Assembly: GCA_934569215.1 (NCBI GenBank)
Contig: CAKTKF010000067.1
Location: 1-6,602 of the forward strand
Direction of reading: 5' to 3'
DNA length: 6,602 nucleotides
From: an uncultured Oscillospiraceae bacterium
GTDB lineage: Bacteria; Bacillota; Clostridia; Oscillospirales; Oscillospiraceae
Part shown: positions 5,273-6,602 of the stretch, piece after piece
Position numbering within the stretch: position 1 is the first letter of the stretch
Layout of the letters: the number at the start of each line of letters is the position of its first letter
The notes under the pieces: model-generated
Databases searched by the model: none
Told to the model about the DNA's origin: nothing
The model's input: the letters and a program-made list of their open reading frames with translations, nothing else
Program-made: the position numbers and the translations under genes

Positions 5273-5902
5273 ATGAAAGGATCCAAAATTTTATCCGCCC
5301 TGTTTGGCATTCTGGGCATCCTACTGATGGTAGTGACGGCGGCGGTGAGCATTGCGTCGCGGAACGCCCAGCCGAGAATGCTGGAATCTCCCGAGGCAGC
5401 CTCGGCGCAGGCGCAGCGCATGATGGACGCCCTGTGCGCCGGGGACTATGCCACCGCCCAGAGCTGCATTTACGGTCAGCCGGATCTGGGCGCTGGGGAG
5501 CCGGAGGATGCCGTAAGCAAGCTCCTATGGGATGCCTTCACGGACAGCCTTTCCTATGAATTCACCGGACTTTGCCGGGTCACGGATACGGGGTTTGCCC
5601 AGGACGCCTCGGTCACCTATCTGGATGTGTCCGGCGTGACGGAGGCAGTTCCCCAGCGGGCGAAGGCGCTGCTGGATGCCAAAGCCGCTGCGGCCGAGGA
5701 CAAAACGGAACTTTATAACGTGGATAACAGCTACCGGGATGAACTGGTGGATCAGGCGCTGAACGACGCGGTGACCCAGGCGCTGAGCGAAGACGCCCAG
5801 ACCGTCACCCGGGACGTGACGCTGGGTCTGATCTATCAGGATGGCGCATGGTGGGTGGTGCCGGATCAGGCGCTGCTGCAAATCATCTCCGGCGTGGCGT
5901 AA
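5273..5902 (+). CDS. Hypothetical membrane-anchored or secreted protein, possible NTF2-like fold
   Basis: The product is 209 residues and I do not recognise a named family. Residues 5-29 are a hydrophobic N-terminal segment after two lysines, either an uncleaved anchor or a signal peptide; no lipobox cysteine is visible. The outer part starts with MMDALCAGDYATAQSCIYG (50-68), the helix pattern often seen at the start of NTF2-like/DUF4878-type domains. It ends with a strand pair containing DVTLGLIYQDGAWWVVPD (181-198), also typical of such folds. The fold is therefore a tentative inference. An alanine-rich helical stretch lies at 128-142. The start is the ATG at 5273 with GAGGTG (5262-5267) five bases upstream; the longer in-frame start at 5213 would fall in the -35 box. 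It is first in an operon with the gene 11 bases downstream, whose product is also anchored with its bulk outside, so the two may work together at the surface. Confidence 0.75.
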   Translation: MKGSKILSALFGILGILLMVVTAAVSIASRNAQPRMLESPEAASAQAQRMMDALCAGDYATAQSCIYGQPDLGAGEPEDAVSKLLWDAFTDSLSYEFTGLCRVTDTGFAQDASVTYLDVSGVTEAVPQRAKALLDAKAAAAEDKTELYNVDNSYRDELVDQALNDAVTQALSEDAQTVTRDVTLGLIYQDGAWWVVPDQALLQIISGVA

Positions 5903-5913
5903 GGAGGACGGAC

Positions 5914-6602
5914 ATGGCATATCAACCGAAATTTGCCCGAAAAAATGACCGGGTCAGTCCGTTTTTCGTCCTGCTGGGGGTTATCGTGGTACCGATTTCC
6001 CTGGCACTGACGGCCGTTCTGCTGGGAAAGATGGCGCAGTCCCTCAGCCGTCCCAAAGCCACGGCGCAGACGGCACCGGAGAATATGGCAATTATGGAGC
6101 AGTTTGACGGCTTCGTCTCCGCAAAAATGGATGCCGCCCGGGATACCCTCACCGCCGTGCAAACACCGGAGAATGTTCCCGAGACTACCGTCCCGGTTAG
6201 AGAAAAGGTCATCATCGAGATTCCGGACGACGCTCAGGTCGCCCCGGAGCCGAATCCGGAATGTTACGGCCAGACCGACGACCCGTCCTCCCTGCAATGG
6301 CTCCTGGACGAAGCGGCCTTCATTCTGGACGGGCAGGAGCTGTATTTCAGCACCGACACAGAGCTGTTTGAGGGCAGTCTTGTGAACTATTATCTGGATG
6401 ACACCATTTTCGCCATCACCTGGAAGGAGGTTCACGACGGTTCCGTGTACACCTTCTCCGAGGTGAAGGTCAACCATCCGTCCCAGTTCCGGCGGCATCT
6501 GGCCGGCGGCGAATACGGCTCAGCGACCCAGTTCTACACCTCGGAAATGGCGGAAAGCGTCAACGCGGTGGTGGCGTCCTCCGGCGATTTCTACAATTTC
6601 CG
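5914..6602 (+). CDS. Phosphodiester glycosidase (NAGPA) family-like membrane-anchored protein, 3'-truncated
   Basis: The frame stays open from the ATG at 5914 to the right edge, giving 229 visible residues and two further bases. AAGGAGG (5901-5907) precedes the start and includes the stop codon of the previous gene. The N-terminus is short and basic, followed by one transmembrane helix at about 16-38 (FFVLLGVIVVPISLALTAVL). A low-complexity proline/glutamate linker (about 48-125) projects outward. From about residue 158 the sequence resembles the start of the phosphodiester glycosidase domain: NYYLDDTIFAITWKEV, a segment HPSQFRRHLAGGEYGSATQF, TSEMAESVNAVVA, and GDFYNF at 224-229, like the GDYY motif of this family. 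Members cut N-acetylglucosamine phosphodiesters or related surface glycan links; the actual substrate here is unknown. The catalytic C-terminal portion is outside the window, so activity cannot be judged. Family assignment is from motif memory. Confidence 0.72.
   Translation, partial: MAYQPKFARKNDRVSPFFVLLGVIVVPISLALTAVLLGKMAQSLSRPKATAQTAPENMAIMEQFDGFVSAKMDAARDTLTAVQTPENVPETTVPVREKVIIEIPDDAQVAPEPNPECYGQTDDPSSLQWLLDEAAFILDGQELYFSTDTELFEGSLVNYYLDDTIFAITWKEVHDGSVYTFSEVKVNHPSQFRRHLAGGEYGSATQFYTSEMAESVNAVVASSGDFYNF

Noticed and set aside
5164..5559. Possible + strand gene starting at 5164 or frames overlapping 5213-5559
   Set aside because: They overlap the consensus promoter and the well-supported gene at 5273 in another frame, without a ribosome binding site or recognisable sequence.
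5866..6498. - strand open frame of 210 codons opposite the NAGPA-like gene
   Set aside because: The + strand frame has a strong ribosome binding site, a transmembrane helix and family motifs; the - strand frame is its mirror.

Overview
The window looks like a chromosomal stretch from a GC-rich gut-type Clostridia (Bacillota), most likely an Oscillospirales/Oscillospiraceae-like anaerobe. The clues are strong AGGAGG-type ribosome binding sites, consensus sigma-A promoters, a split transketolase, a DUF1284 protein next to birA, and intergenic repeats of the 'CCCCTTGGCTCTCCC' type, which I recall as common in this group. Lineage is inferred from gene content and style; no search was run.

Layout. 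(1) The 3' part of a cysteine-rich DUF1284 protein runs off the left edge. It is followed by birA, the bifunctional biotin-protein ligase/repressor, on the + strand with its own putative promoter. (2) A gene-free stretch of about 300 bp holds a hairpin just after birA, a perfect 44-bp palindrome, a 121-bp MITE-like element with terminal inverted repeats, and a terminator-like hairpin. (3) On the - strand is a two-gene operon for a split transketolase, the N-terminal TPP-binding half followed one base later by the pyrimidine-binding/C-terminal half. It is driven by a promoter with perfect -35 and -10 hexamers. (4) Divergently, on the + strand, lie a short ECF-type sigma factor and an overlapping single-pass membrane protein that is probably its anti-sigma factor; an ECF-like promoter sits upstream, suggesting autoregulation. 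(5) A second copy of the palindrome plus MITE-like element follows in inverted orientation. (6) Another perfect-consensus promoter then drives a membrane-anchored or secreted protein of unknown function and, 11 bp later, a membrane-anchored protein resembling phosphodiester glycosidases (NAGPA family), cut by the right edge.

The genes form separate functional blocks: biotinylation control, non-oxidative pentose phosphate carbon exchange, envelope-signal transcription control, and cell-surface proteins. The most unusual structure is the inverted pair of composite repeats, with the palindromes outermost, bracketing the transketolase-sigma-anti-sigma segment (about 1386 to 5167). Whether this reflects mobilisation or chance placement of an abundant intergenic repeat cannot be settled from this window alone. 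I found no CRISPR array, tRNA, rRNA or recognisable transposase.
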